Positions 32,429 to 42,819 of a DNA stretch of 64,000 bases are shown here, one piece after another (position 1 is the first letter of the stretch; every line of letters begins with the position of its first letter). The stretch lies in the NCBI RefSeq assembly GCF_003029735.1, contig NZ_KZ686270.1:434001-498000 (forward strand). The letters are read 5' to 3'. The notes beneath the pieces are model-generated. The model was given only the letters and a program-made list of their open reading frames with translations. It did no database searches and was not told the origin of the DNA. The translations under genes were made by a program, and so were the position numbers. This stretch comes from Pedobacter yulinensis (GTDB lineage Bacteria > Bacteroidota > Bacteroidia > Sphingobacteriales > Sphingobacteriaceae).

Positions 32429-34513
32429 ATGAACAACTTGTTTTCCATGCATTCTTTCGTGGTCATCCTGCTCAGCCTCGCAGCAGGTTCGTTATATGCA
32501 TGGCTGCTGTATGCCAGCCCCGGCGGTCTGCGCCGCCCGCAGCGTATTCTGTTTGCCGGTCTGCGCACAGTGGCTGTGGCGGCAATCTTTGCCTTATTGT
32601 TTCTGCCTCCCTACCGCAGCATGCGCTATGAAGTGGAAAAGCCGCTGATCGTTATTGCCCAAGACAACTCTCCCTCGGTCAGCCATACCTCCCCCTCAGG
32701 GTTTGACCGCCGCCGGTATGAGCAGGACCTGAAAAAACTGGTCAGGGAACTGCGTAACGATTACCAGGTAGAAGTCCTGCATTTTAATGAGCGGGCAGCT
32801 TCGGGGCTGAACTTCAAACCAAACGGAAAATTTACGGATGCAGCTGCCATGGCTTCCGGACTTGTAAACCGGCTGATGAACCGCAACGTGGGCGCCATTG
32901 TCATGGCTACTGACGGGATCTTCAACCGGGGCGGAAATCCGCAATATCTGTTCGCACAACTTGCGGCGCCGGTATACACCATCGCGCTGGGCGATGCAAC
33001 CGTACGCCGTGATCTGGCTGTCAGCGATGTACGCTATAACGACATGGCCTACCTGGACAACGTTTTCAACGTCGAGGTTGCTGCCGATGCCTACAAAAGC
33101 CAGGGGGAGCGCTCTGAACTGGCTATCTATGAAAAGGGCAAGAAGTTAGACAGCAAACCGGTCCGTTTTGATAAAGCGGAAAGCCACCAGACCATTACGT
33201 TAAAGGTCAGGGCGTCCAGCCCGGGCATTCATCAATACACGGTACGGCTTGCCCCCTTGAATGGCGAATCGACCACGCTCAACAACAGCCAGTCCTTTTT
33301 CGTAGATGTCATTGACGGCCGTCAAAAGATCCTGCTGGCTGCTGCTGCGCCCCATCCGGATATGGCCGCGATCAGACAGGCACTTGAAGGCAACCGGCAT
33401 TTCGAGGTAACTACAGCTATCGGACCCGCGCTGGAAAAGCTGAATCCTGCAGACTATAACCTGGTCGTCTTATACCAGTTGCCGTTTCTGCAGGGCAATG
33501 AGCGGATCTTCTTGAATAAGCTCCCTGCGACGAGAACCCCGCTTTGGTACATCGTCGGTGCGCAGAGCGACCTTCGCAGCCTCAGCATGGCACAACAGGC
33601 CGTGAAAATATCAGCCAGCGGCGGCAGTTTGCAGGAAGCTCATCCCTATCCTGCCATCACGGGAACGGCCTTTATGCTCGACCCCGCAAACGCTGGAAAA
33701 CTGAAGAACTTCGATCCCCTGCAGCTTCCGTTCTCGCAGCTGGATGTATCGGCCCAGGTAACTCCAGTATTACTTCGGCGAATCGGGCGGCTGGAAACCG
33801 GCGTCCCCATGCTTTTCTTTACAGCTGAGGCGGGCCGCAAGCAGGGATTTTTACTGGGCGAAGGCCTCTGGCGCTGGCGTCTTGCCGAAGCAAAGGAAGG
33901 CGAGACAACGCCGGCTTTCAATGAACTGATTCAGAAATCTGCACAGTTCCTGACCGCCAAAGACGATAAACGCAAGCTTCGGGTCGCTACAGCCAGGCCA
34001 GGGTTTGAAGAAAACGAGCATGTGCTGTTCCATGCATCGCTCTATAATGACAGTTACGAACCAGTTACCGAAGCCACCATCCGCATGCAGGTCAGGTCAG
34101 AAAGCGGGAAACGCTATAACTTTGTTTTCTCTCCCTCAGAAGACCATTACCGACTCGATGCCGGAACTTTCAGCCAGGGCAACTACGCATACGAAGCCAG
34201 TGCCAGCTTCAAGAACAAAAATTACAGTTTTCAGGGTAGGTTTTTCGTCACTTCCACACAACTGGAATACCGGCAAACCACTGCAGACCACCAATTGCTG
34301 CAAAGCCTGTCAGCACAAAGCTCCGGAAAACGTTACCGCCCCGCCGATCTGCTCAACATTACCAATGACCTGAAAAAAAATCCGGACATCCGCACCGTGA
34401 GTTATGAGGACCTTCGATACGAAGAACCGGTTGGCATTAAAACGGTCTTCTTCCTGGTGCTGCTGCTGCTTACCGCCGAATGGCTGATGCGTAAGCGAAA
34501 TGGAGCTGTGTAG
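32429..34513 (+). CDS. Membrane-anchored VWA-like protein
   Basis: From the ATG at 32429 the protein has 694 residues. Two transmembrane helices lie near the N-terminus (HSFVVILLSLAAGSLYAWLLY and ILFAGLRTVAVAAIFALLFL) and one at the C-terminus (TVFFLVLLLLTAEWLM), with a large periplasmic part between. That part starts with a VWA-like fold (LIVIAQDNSPSVS, a degenerate DxSxS metal site, and GAIVMATDGIFNRGG), followed by Ig-like segments and a domain like the glutamine-amidotransferase-like region of such proteins. The architecture resembles BatA/YfbK-related membrane proteins of Bacteroidota. Function unknown. The upstream in-frame TTG at 32408 is rejected. Confidence 0.78.
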   Translation: MNNLFSMHSFVVILLSLAAGSLYAWLLYASPGGLRRPQRILFAGLRTVAVAAIFALLFLPPYRSMRYEVEKPLIVIAQDNSPSVSHTSPSGFDRRRYEQDLKKLVRELRNDYQVEVLHFNERAASGLNFKPNGKFTDAAAMASGLVNRLMNRNVGAIVMATDGIFNRGGNPQYLFAQLAAPVYTIALGDATVRRDLAVSDVRYNDMAYLDNVFNVEVAADAYKSQGERSELAIYEKGKKLDSKPVRFDKAESHQTITLKVRASSPGIHQYTVRLAPLNGESTTLNNSQSFFVDVIDGRQKILLAAAAPHPDMAAIRQALEGNRHFEVTTAIGPALEKLNPADYNLVVLYQLPFLQGNERIFLNKLPATRTPLWYIVGAQSDLRSLSMAQQAVKISASGGSLQEAHPYPAITGTAFMLDPANAGKLKNFDPLQLPFSQLDVSAQVTPVLLRRIGRLETGVPMLFFTAEAGRKQGFLLGEGLWRWRLAEAKEGETTPAFNELIQKSAQFLTAKDDKRKLRVATARPGFEENEHVLFHASLYNDSYEPVTEATIRMQVRSESGKRYNFVFSPSEDHYRLDAGTFSQGNYAYEASASFKNKNYSFQGRFFVTSTQLEYRQTTADHQLLQSLSAQSSGKRYRPADLLNITNDLKKNPDIRTVSYEDLRYEEPVGIKTVFFLVLLLLTAEWLMRKRNGAV

Positions 34514-34536
34514 CACGGACTTTAAACGGCAATGCT

Positions 34537-34544
34537 TATCTTCA
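34537..34544 (+). promoter_or_regulatory. Possible -7 element of the TRIC-like gene
   Basis: TATCTTCA, one base off TAnnTTYG, ends 4 nt before the ATG at 34549. Weak on its own, but the same close spacing recurs at several genes in the window. Confidence 0.3.
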
Positions 34545-34548
34545 TTGC

Positions 34549-35166
34549 ATGCATTTCAGCACCTCAGAGATTATTGAAGTTCTAGGAACGATTTCGTTTG
34601 CGATCTCGGGAACATTTGCGGCCATGCAGAAACGCCTGGACCCGTTCGGGGTACTCATCATTGCCTTTGTTACGTCAATCGGGGGTGGAACCGTCCGGGA
34701 CCTGCTGCTGGGCGACACACCCGTGGCCTGGATGCGCGATGTGAACTATTGCCTGCTTATTCTCCTCACTTCGCTGGCTACCATCTATTTCAAAACCCAC
34801 ATTAAAAAATTCAAAGTAACGTTGTTCGTGTTTGACAGCATGGGTCTCGGGTTGTTTACGATGCTTGGGTTGCAGAAAGGGATCGTTTTCGGCCTCGAGC
34901 CCGGTATGTGCGTGGCGCTGGGCACCATTACTGGCTGCTTTGGGGGCATTATACGTGATACGCTGCTAAACCAGATCCCCCTCGTTTTCAGAAAGGAAAT
35001 TTATGCAACTGTTTGCATTCTGGGCGGTATATTATATTTCATCCTGGTGTATTTTAACCTCAAAGCCGACCTGGCCAAGGTTATCGTGATCGCCTTTATA
35101 TTCGGCATGCGGGTAGTCGTTGTGCGCTACAAATTGTCGCTGCCCGCCTCGTATTTCAGGAGTTAG
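34549..35166 (+). CDS. Trimeric intracellular cation channel (TRIC/UPF0126) family protein
   Basis: A 205-residue inner-membrane protein with two UPF0126 repeats of three helices each plus a seventh helix. Characteristic segments are EVLGTISFAISGTFAAMQKRLDPFGVLIIAFVTSIGGGTVRDLLLGDTPVAWM and DSMGLGLFTMLGLQKGIVFGLEPGMCVALGTITGCFGGIIRDTLLNQIPLVFRKEIYA. The GGGxxRD and GGxIRD motifs mark the two kinked helices. Prokaryotic TRIC homologues conduct K+ and related cations. It ends 4 nt into the convergent DivIC-like gene. Confidence 0.93.
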   Translation: MHFSTSEIIEVLGTISFAISGTFAAMQKRLDPFGVLIIAFVTSIGGGTVRDLLLGDTPVAWMRDVNYCLLILLTSLATIYFKTHIKKFKVTLFVFDSMGLGLFTMLGLQKGIVFGLEPGMCVALGTITGCFGGIIRDTLLNQIPLVFRKEIYATVCILGGILYFILVYFNLKADLAKVIVIAFIFGMRVVVVRYKLSLPASYFRS

Positions 35167-35474
35167 TCTTCTTTTTTATTTTCCCGGATAATGACAAAAA
35201 CATCCTCATTGTCTTTCTTCATGAAATAACGCTCGCGGGCATACTTTTCAGCAGTCTGCAAGTCGGTATCGAGTTCGCGCAGGTCTTTTTTTACCTGCAT
35301 GATCTCTTTCTCGTAGAAGTCTTTCTCCTCCTGCAGTTTGTCGACCTGGCGGCCATATTCATACTGCGATACAATGTCATTGCGGTCGAAGAACAACATC
35401 CAGACAGCAAAAATCAACGTAGCCAGGAAGTATTTGTTCCGGAGCAGGCTGACCATTTTTCTGATACTTTTCAT
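35163..35474 (-). CDS. Septum formation initiator family protein (DivIC/FtsB-like)
   Basis: Bitopic divisome protein of 103 residues from the ATG at 35474. After a short basic N-terminus (MKSIRKMVSLLRNK) comes one transmembrane helix (YFLATLIFAVWMLFF), then a periplasmic coiled coil (QYEYGRQVDKLQEEKDFYEKEIMQVKKDLRELDTDLQTAEKYARERYFMKKDNEDVFVI). The YARERYFMKK...DVFVI segment is the family's C-terminal motif. It lies downstream of eno on the same strand, behind a terminator and with its own promoter. Confidence 0.92.
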   Translation of the reverse strand: MKSIRKMVSLLRNKYFLATLIFAVWMLFFDRNDIVSQYEYGRQVDKLQEEKDFYEKEIMQVKKDLRELDTDLQTAEKYARERYFMKKDNEDVFVIIRENKKED

Positions 35475-35493
35475 ACAGACCAAGATTGGACTA

Positions 35494-35501
35494 CAAACAT
35501 A
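35494..35501 (-). promoter_or_regulatory. Predicted -7 promoter element of the divIC-like gene
   Basis: TATGTTTG on the minus strand matches TAnnTTTG. It sits directly after the eno terminator and leaves about 15 nt of leader before the ATG at 35474. Confidence 0.45.
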
Positions 35502-35545
35502 AAGAAAAAAAACATCCGAAGATTTTTAAATCTCCGGATGTTTCA
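35502..35545 (-). terminator. Intrinsic terminator of eno
   Basis: Read on the minus strand: AAACATCCG, mismatch, AGAT, A/T-rich loop, ATCT, CGGATGTTT, then a T-tract. Strong stem with one internal mismatch. Confidence 0.85.
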
Positions 35546-35590
35546 TTGACCAGTTTTTCAACTTATCAACAGTTGCCTCGCAAACGCCGT

Positions 35591-36895
<1,305 letters not shown>

Positions 36896-36909
36896 TTATT
36901 AATTAAACT

Positions 36910-36941
36910 CACTTAGTGTATTTTTTACACACCTCTAAGTG
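36910..36941 (-). promoter_or_regulatory. Hairpin in the eno leader
   Basis: Outer arms CACTTA/TAAGTG and inner arms GTGTA/TACAC with a 5-nt loop and one bulge form a bipartite stem. It falls between the predicted promoter (36948-36955) and the start codon at 36883, inside the transcript. It could affect mRNA stability or bind a regulator. No T-tract, so not a terminator. Confidence 0.4.
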
Positions 36942-36947
36942 TCGACT

Positions 36948-36955
36948 CAAAGTTA
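36948..36955 (-). promoter_or_regulatory. Predicted -7 promoter element of eno
   Basis: TAACTTTG on the minus strand matches TAnnTTTG and implies a leader of about 60 nt. Confidence 0.45.
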
Positions 36956-37049
36956 TAATAAATTTTAAATAATCGGTTTTTTAGGCTGAAAATTAAGAAA
37001 AAGTTCATAAATAGCGCAATTTGCCCATCGCATAAAGACCGGGGGAACC

Positions 37050-37547
37050 TTAATGCTTTGACCAGGAAAGGATCTTGCTGTGGTAACGTTCGGTAAGCAT
37101 TTTTTCGGAGATAAAAGCATACTGACCAATTCGCGGAAAAAAGAACTCCCAGTCTTTGCCCGGTGTATAAGTTGCCCTGACAGCGTCCCAGCTAAAAGAG
37201 TTGCGTTTATTCAGGGTGTGGTTTACGAAACTAACCCCGGCCTCGGTCAACTCCAGTTCCAGCTGCAGGCTTCTGAGGCGCTCAGATTCCCTTTTCACAG
37301 ACCAGGCAATCAGAACGTAACCCAAGGCGGCAAAGATAAGCAGGGTAACAAAAAACTGGAGCAGAAAATTTGAGAGATTCACCAGGCTGAGCAGTCCGGC
37401 GGCAAGCAGTGAGGCGACGACCACGAGTAAAATGCCCTTTTTCCATGAGGCGCGCAATTTGCTGCGAAGCAGCGTCTCTTTAGGATAATGCACCGGAACG
37501 CTCAACACCGTAATCTCTTCGTTCTTCAGTTCGTTCTGTATGAGCAT
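37050..37547 (-). CDS. YcxB-like two-helix membrane protein
   Basis: A 165-residue protein with two adjacent transmembrane helices (residues about 36-58 and 62-84: GILLVVVASLLAAGLLSLVNL and FFVTLLIFAALGYVLIAWSV) followed by a soluble domain. The order of ELTEAGVSFVNHTLNKRNSFSWDAV and YAFISEKML resembles the YcxB-like family, in which a small C-terminal domain follows two helices. The biochemical role is unknown. No close operon partner; the lipoprotein gene downstream ends 62 nt after the ATG of its neighbour. Confidence 0.65.
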   Translation of the reverse strand: MLIQNELKNEEITVLSVPVHYPKETLLRSKLRASWKKGILLVVVASLLAAGLLSLVNLSNFLLQFFVTLLIFAALGYVLIAWSVKRESERLRSLQLELELTEAGVSFVNHTLNKRNSFSWDAVRATYTPGKDWEFFFPRIGQYAFISEKMLTERYHSKILSWSKH

Positions 37548-37608
37548 CTTGCCTCCTGTTCTTAAAACGTCCCATCCTGTCTTTTGGTATGCAGCAGCCC
37601 CACGAAGG

Positions 37609-38091
37609 CTACATGCTGGTTGGACATTCTGTTTCCGTTAACGGAAACTTGCTGTCAAACTTCAGGTCATGCGTATTTTTAAAGACCATTTTGCCATCCT
37701 GTTCGGTTATCTCAGCATAACCTTCTACCAGCTTTCCGCCCTGTTTCAAAAAAGCGACCTGCCTGACCGATTCCACTCCTTCAGACATGAATTTGTAATC
37801 TGCGATAATGGTATCGCCGACAATTCTGCCCGTTAAAGCACCTGAGTTCCGGTCTTTTTCAAAAAAACTGACCAGCATATGGCCGGTTACGGCCTGGTCT
37901 TTTGTAATCAAGTGTACTTGCGCAGTGTCTTTTCCTTTAATATAGGTATAACATTTTGCTTCCTCGATTGGGGAGTCGGACTTAGCCGTCGAACTGTCTG
38001 CCAGTTCAGTGTTCGAGGTGGGTTTGCGGTCGTTGTTGCAGCCAACGGCAACACCCAGGGCGCAGGCAGCAGCAAGCAATACTTTTTTCAT
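37609..38091 (-). CDS. Lipoprotein of unknown function
   Basis: A 160-residue exported protein. The signal peptide MKKVLLAAACALGVAVGC ends in a lipobox with Cys18. The mature part begins with a Ser/Asp-rich linker (NNDRKPTSNTELADSSTAKSDS), then a beta-rich domain (CYTYIKGKDTAQVHLITKDQAVTGHMLVSFFEKDRNSGALTGRIVGDTIIADYKFMSEGVESVRQVAFLK). No family is recognised. Its pattern of short strands suggests a small periplasmic beta-sandwich. Single gene. Confidence 0.75.
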   Translation of the reverse strand: MKKVLLAAACALGVAVGCNNDRKPTSNTELADSSTAKSDSPIEEAKCYTYIKGKDTAQVHLITKDQAVTGHMLVSFFEKDRNSGALTGRIVGDTIIADYKFMSEGVESVRQVAFLKQGGKLVEGYAEITEQDGKMVFKNTHDLKFDSKFPLTETECPTSM

Positions 38092-38152
38092 GATTGATCA
38101 GGTTGATATCTGTATAACAACGCTGATGCAAGATAGTTCGGCAGGTTATGGA

Positions 38153-38554
38153 TTACCTGACCTCAAGCTGCTGCTCGATATACTTTTCTTCGCTCTTGTG
38201 ACCCGACCTGAAACGGAAGGTGTAGGTTCCCTTTTCTTTTGGCACAAAGGTGTAGGGTGTAACACGGGTAGGTACGTCCATGGTACAAAACCCATCTGCA
38301 TATTTTGCCAGGAAGGTGATTGTAATCGTTTTGCCATCCGCCTTTGTCACCGCGCGATCGTAGCGGCCGCAGCCATTAAAAACAAGGTGGTGAACATTGA
38401 ACTGGATGGGATCAAGGGAATTGACGCTCGCAGGAAGCTCTGTTTGAATGATTGGCGACAAGTTCTCTTCGGGCACGCCCTGGTCTTTGTCTTTACTGCA
38501 GGCACTGAAAATAAAAAGGAGCAGGGTTGTGATGGCGAAGAATGAATTTTTCAT
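38153..38554 (-). CDS. Small lipoprotein of unknown function
   Basis: From the ATG at 38554 the protein has 133 residues with a lipoprotein signal (MKNSFFAITTLLLFIFSAC, Cys19). A longer reading frame to 38632 has no signal-like start and is rejected. The mature domain (SPIIQTELPASVNSLDPIQFNVHHLVFNGCGRYDRAV...TPYTFVPKEKGTYTFRFRSG) looks like an Ig-like beta-sandwich with two further cysteines. It follows the ABC-2 permease gene after 78 nt and may share its transcript. Confidence 0.75.
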   Translation of the reverse strand: MKNSFFAITTLLLFIFSACSKDKDQGVPEENLSPIIQTELPASVNSLDPIQFNVHHLVFNGCGRYDRAVTKADGKTITITFLAKYADGFCTMDVPTRVTPYTFVPKEKGTYTFRFRSGHKSEEKYIEQQLEVR

Positions 38555-38632
38555 ACTGTTCTTTTGTTTGGACACCTGCAAAAACGCCGGCAGGTTTCCC
38601 TTCGCTACAAAGCCGCAGCAATTTAAAACCAC

Positions 38633-39724
38633 TTATTCCCATTTAAAGGTCCTTACAGCAAGGGCATAAATCGCGATACCCCAAACAAGCAGCACCAATA
38701 TCTGTGTTTTTACTTCCCAGAGGCCTGCGCCTTCGAAGGCTACCAGGCGCATCGCATCGTTCAGATAGGTTAACGGCAGCACCCGGCTAATTGGCTGCAG
38801 CCATTCGGGGAACGCCTCGATCGAAAAAAATGTGCCTGCCAAAAGGAACTGGGGCAGGGTAATGATATTTGAAATGGGTGGTATAGTACTTTCACTCCTG
38901 GCCAGGCCTGAAACCACAAACCCGAAGCCCATAAATACCAGCACACCCAAAAAACAGAGAATAAGCATGTTGATTACCGTAATGAAACCGTGAATCAGGG
39001 TAAAATGAAAAAAGAAGTGCCCGATCAGGATAATAACGAGTGCGCCGAGTAACGCGAAACCAATGCGGGCGATCCCTTCGCCGATCACGATGCTGGAGCG
39101 CTTAACGGGTGTAGCGAAGAACCGTTTAATGACCAGGTTCTGTCTCAGGCTGAAAAATACGAAAGCCGTACCGAAAACGCCCGTGCTAAGCAGAGAAAAA
39201 CCCAGTTGCCCGGGCAGGATAAAGTCTATCGTCCGGTACATCCGGCCTTTAACGGTCTGCTCCCGTACATCTGCAACGCTGGGTTTAACATCGTGCATAT
39301 TTAATTTGTACATCAGGTTGGTGATGAGCGAGCGGAGAATATTTCCCTTGTCGGCCGATGCAGACGTGTACCTGATGTCTGCAATAAAAAGCGGTTTACC
39401 GGAAGTGTTTCTACGTACGCTGATCAGCGCATCTATATGTCCTTTCTCCAGGCTCTCCCGCAGTTCTGATGCAGTTTTGTCCTGGATCAGCTTGATCACC
39501 TTCGTTTGCTGCATCGCCGCGATAACGGGATTCTGCAGGTCAGAGCCCGGGTCAACGCCCAGCCTGACGCGAATACCGCCATTGCTCAGGAAACCGAACA
39601 CCAAAATGAAGATGAGCGGAAATGCGAGTGTAAAAATAACGGCCGATGGACTGCGCAGGATTGACCTGAAACTTGCCTTAGCAAGGGTCAGGGTTGCGGT
39701 GGTATTGCTGTAGGCTTTTTGCAT
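38633..39724 (-). CDS. ABC-2 type transporter permease
   Basis: A 363-residue membrane protein: one N-terminal helix (SAVIFTLAFPLIFILVFGFLS), a large extracytoplasmic domain (about residues 50-165), then five helices including GFALLGALVIILIGHFFF, VINMLILCFLGVLVFMGFGFVVSGLA, IITLPQFLLAGTFFSIEAFPEWLQPISRVLPLTYLNDAMRL and ILVLLVWGIAIYALAV. This is the architecture of DrrB/YhgE-like ABC-2 exporters. The ATPase gene ends 12 nt upstream, so the two form a transporter unit. Substrate unknown. Confidence 0.9.
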   Translation of the reverse strand: MQKAYSNTTATLTLAKASFRSILRSPSAVIFTLAFPLIFILVFGFLSNGGIRVRLGVDPGSDLQNPVIAAMQQTKVIKLIQDKTASELRESLEKGHIDALISVRRNTSGKPLFIADIRYTSASADKGNILRSLITNLMYKLNMHDVKPSVADVREQTVKGRMYRTIDFILPGQLGFSLLSTGVFGTAFVFFSLRQNLVIKRFFATPVKRSSIVIGEGIARIGFALLGALVIILIGHFFFHFTLIHGFITVINMLILCFLGVLVFMGFGFVVSGLARSESTIPPISNIITLPQFLLAGTFFSIEAFPEWLQPISRVLPLTYLNDAMRLVAFEGAGLWEVKTQILVLLVWGIAIYALAVRTFKWE

Positions 39725-39736
39725 ATTTGGTTGTAA

Positions 39737-40504
39737 TTAGCCTTCGCGCCATTCCTGGCCCGTCAGGTGTATGAACACGTCTTCCAGATTGGCACCCTTT
39801 ACTTCCTTTTTCCGCTCGAATCCGGTTTTAAGCAAGTTGTCTATGAGCTGATCGGGTGTATCCAGCGCAATGATTTCGCCGCGCTCCACAAAAGCGACGC
39901 GGTCGCAAAGTTGCTCCGCTTCGTCCATGTAATGGGTGGTGAGCACAACGGTTGTTCCGCTTTCCCTGATCTCGCCGATCAATTGCCAGAGGTTGCGCCG
40001 CGCCTGCGGATCGAGGCCGGTGGTCGGCTCGTCCAGAAAAACGATCTTTGGCGAATTAATGAGTGTGGTAGCAATTGAAAACCGCTGCTTTTGCCCGCCT
40101 GAAAGCGCTTTGTACCTGGCCTTCGCCTTCTCCTGCAGGTTGACTTTTTCGAGCATCTCCATCGGTTTTGCCTTCACGCCATACAAGCCCGAAAAAAGTT
40201 CGAGCAGCTCGATGAGGTTCAGATTGGGATAGTACCCTGCGGCCTGCAGCTGAACGCCAATGATTTGTTTGATGGCATGCGCATCGCGGTCTATTGAAAG
40301 CCCGTTCACAAAAACCTCTCCCGAAGTTTTCTGGCGCAAGGTTTCGATGATTTCAAGGGTAGTCGTTTTTCCCGCGCCATTGGGGCCCAGTAAACCGAAA
40401 ATTTCGCCCTCAAAAACGTCGAACGACAATCCTTTAACGGCCGTAAAATCGTCGTATTTTTTAACCAGGTCTTTAACCCGGATCATTGCCTGCTTGTCTT
40501 GCAT
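39737..40504 (-). CDS. ABC transporter ATP-binding protein
   Basis: ATPase of an exporter, 255 residues. Walker A is GPNGAGKTTTLEI, the signature is ALSGGQKQRFSIA, Walker B is IVFLDEPTTGLDPQ, and the switch histidine lies in VVLTTHYMDEAEQLCDR. This matches the DrrA/CcmA subfamily. It is the upstream half of an operon with the ABC-2 permease at 38633. Confidence 0.95.
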   Translation of the reverse strand: MQDKQAMIRVKDLVKKYDDFTAVKGLSFDVFEGEIFGLLGPNGAGKTTTLEIIETLRQKTSGEVFVNGLSIDRDAHAIKQIIGVQLQAAGYYPNLNLIELLELFSGLYGVKAKPMEMLEKVNLQEKAKARYKALSGGQKQRFSIATTLINSPKIVFLDEPTTGLDPQARRNLWQLIGEIRESGTTVVLTTHYMDEAEQLCDRVAFVERGEIIALDTPDQLIDNLLKTGFERKKEVKGANLEDVFIHLTGQEWREG

Positions 40505-40605
40505 AGGTTAAAGGTACGAAGCTTTTCAGCATGGCCCGACAGCAGGCGGTCAAAAACCACCCGAACCATCGTTTCAACGAATAACTTCCAACCGTCGCCG
40601 GCGTA

Positions 40606-41718
40606 CTACCAGCTTAACTTACCTTTCATAAGGTCGACGAAATCATCGAACAGGTATCGTGAATCGTGCGGGCCGGGCGAGGACTCAGGGTGATACTGAA
40701 CAGAAAATGCCGGCTTTCCTTTCACCCTAATGCCTTCAATCGACTGATCGTTCAGGTTCACATGGGTAATCTCGACCTTGTCTGATGCACGCACTTCATC
40801 CGGTATCACCCCGAAACCGTGGTTCTGAGAGGTAACTTCACAATGATCTTTGATCACGTTTTTAACCGGATGGTTCAGCCCGCGGTGGCCGTTGAACATC
40901 TTCATGGTTCCGATGCCGTTGGCTTCGGCCAGCAGCTGGTGCCCCAGGCAAATTCCGAAAGCAGGTTTGTCTGCCGCGAGGATTTCCTTGAATGTGTCTA
41001 CAGCATAAGGCATGGCGCCGGGATCGCCGGGACCGTTTGAAATAAAGTAACCATTTGGCGCAAACTCTTCCATTTCGGCAAACGTAGTCCTGGCCGGGAA
41101 AACCTTGGCGTAGATGTCGCGGTCGTCAAAATTGCGCAGAATATTTTTCTTGATTCCCAAATCCAGCACAGCCACTTTGAGCGATGCTTCAGGGCTGCCA
41201 TAATAGTAAGCTTCTTTGGTAGAAACCTGAGAGGAAAGCTCCAGTCCCTCCATTGAAGGAACCTCTGCAAGCATGCTCTTCAAGGTCTCCAGGTCGGTAA
41301 TTTCTGATGAAATGATGGCGTTCATGGCGCCTTTATCGCGAATGTGACGCACCAGCGCACGGGTATCGATATCTGAAATCGCCACCAGGTTATCGTTCTG
41401 GAAATAATCCTGGATGGATTCTGTGGCTTCTTTGCGGCTATAAAGAATATTGTAATTTTTGCAAACCAGCCCCGCAATCTTAATCGAGCCCGACTCAATC
41501 TCTTCCTTGTGAATACCGTAATTACCGATGTGCGAATTGGTGGTTACCATGATCTGCCCGAAATACGATGGATCGGTAAAAATCTCCTGGTAGCCTGTCA
41601 TGCCTGTATTGAAACAAATTTCGCCGGTTGTGGTGCCGATCTTTCCGGCAGCTTTACCATGAAAGACAGTTCCGTCGGCCAATAATAATACTGCAGGTAA
41701 CTTGGTGTAGTTAGTCAT
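40606..41718 (-). CDS. carA: Carbamoyl-phosphate synthase small subunit
   Basis: Glutamine amidotransferase subunit that supplies ammonia to CarB for carbamoyl phosphate, feeding arginine and pyrimidine synthesis. The 370-residue protein has the N-terminal domain LADGTVFHGKAAGKIGTTTGEICFNTGMTGYQEIFTDPSY and the class I amidotransferase domain with the nucleophile in FGICLGHQLLAEA, NHPVKN and the HPESSPGPHDS His/Glu pair. carB is not adjacent. Single gene with a leader of about 110 nt. Confidence 0.97.
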   Translation of the reverse strand: MTNYTKLPAVLLLADGTVFHGKAAGKIGTTTGEICFNTGMTGYQEIFTDPSYFGQIMVTTNSHIGNYGIHKEEIESGSIKIAGLVCKNYNILYSRKEATESIQDYFQNDNLVAISDIDTRALVRHIRDKGAMNAIISSEITDLETLKSMLAEVPSMEGLELSSQVSTKEAYYYGSPEASLKVAVLDLGIKKNILRNFDDRDIYAKVFPARTTFAEMEEFAPNGYFISNGPGDPGAMPYAVDTFKEILAADKPAFGICLGHQLLAEANGIGTMKMFNGHRGLNHPVKNVIKDHCEVTSQNHGFGVIPDEVRASDKVEITHVNLNDQSIEGIRVKGKPAFSVQYHPESSPGPHDSRYLFDDFVDLMKGKLSW

Positions 41719-41830
41719 GTTTTGTCAATAAATTAGTCGGTAAAAAGAAAGAAAAAAGCCACTTTGAAGGCCATTGGCCGGCAGGTTTTACGTTGGAAAG
41801 GTAAAGTTCAAGCCCGTTCATTTCGGGGTA

Positions 41831-41838
41831 CAAAGATA
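41831..41838 (-). promoter_or_regulatory. Predicted -7 promoter element of carA
   Basis: TATCTTTG on the minus strand matches TAnnTTTG, about 113 nt before the ATG. No -33 element is evident. Confidence 0.4.
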
Positions 41839-41996
41839 GTATTTACCAGCCATATCTGGAAACGGAAATACCATATTAGTAAGCTGATCTTGCCGTTTTT
41901 TTTAAAAAAGGCCGGCAGCGCCCTGATGTTTACAAGCGATTGACAGAAGAATGTGGCGATTACTTTTTACATTTGGGCCCTAAAACAAGACAAGCC

Positions 41997-42812
41997 ATGT
42001 CGATACACAAGGAAGTAAAGCGGGTTACAACCCACATTATCCAGGAAATGAAACAACGGGGCGAGAAGATATCCATGCTTACCGCCTACGATTACTCAAT
42101 GGCAACCATCCTGGACGATGCAGGGCTTGATATCCTCCTTGTAGGCGATTCGGCTTCGAACGTGATGGCGGGTCATGAAACCACCCTCCCCATTACGCTC
42201 GACCAGATGATCTATCATGCGGCCTCGGTTATCCGTGCCGTAAAACGCGCCTTCGTCGTCGTAGACCTCCCTTTCGGATCTTACCAGGGCAATTCAAAGG
42301 AGGCGCTGAACTCGGCCATTCGCATCATGAAAGAGTCGGGCGCTCATGGAGTAAAACTGGAAGGCGGCGCAGAGGTGGTGGAATCTATTGAGCGTATTGT
42401 AACGGCTGGTATCCCCGTCATGGGCCATCTTGGCCTGACACCGCAGTCTATTTATAAGTTCGGCACTTACACCGTGCGCGCCAAAGAGGAAGCCGAAGCA
42501 GCCAAATTGCGTTCAGACGCCCTGGCCATCCAGGCAGCCGGCTGTTTTTCTATTGTTGTTGAAAAGATTCCCGCCGACCTGGGTAAACTCGTAGCTGAAA
42601 GTGTCAGCGTACCTGTTATCGGTATTGGCGGCGGGCCACACTGCGACGGGCAGGTGCTGGTGGTAAATGACATGCTCGGACTGACAAAGGGTTTCAAACC
42701 CCGTTTTTTACGCCAGTACCTTGATCTTTATACCCAGATCCACGATGCGGCGAAAGCTTTCATCAGCGATGTGAAGAGCAAAGATTTCCCGAACGAAAAG
42801 GAGCAATACTGA
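41997..42812 (+). CDS. panB: 3-methyl-2-oxobutanoate hydroxymethyltransferase
   Basis: First committed step of pantothenate synthesis: transfers a hydroxymethyl group from methylene-THF to 2-oxoisovalerate. From the ATG at 41997 the protein has 271 residues. It contains [85 protein letters not shown] and [22 protein letters not shown], the full PanB pattern. The in-frame TTG at 41940 adds a poor extension and is rejected. A pseudouridine synthase gene follows 7 nt downstream. Confidence 0.97.
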   Translation: MSIHKEVKRVTTHIIQEMKQRGEKISMLTAYDYSMATILDDAGLDILLVGDSASNVMAGHETTLPITLDQMIYHAASVIRAVKRAFVVVDLPFGSYQGNSKEALNSAIRIMKESGAHGVKLEGGAEVVESIERIVTAGIPVMGHLGLTPQSIYKFGTYTVRAKEEAEAAKLRSDALAIQAAGCFSIVVEKIPADLGKLVAESVSVPVIGIGGGPHCDGQVLVVNDMLGLTKGFKPRFLRQYLDLYTQIHDAAKAFISDVKSKDFPNEKEQY

Positions 42813-42819
42813 CCGCAGC

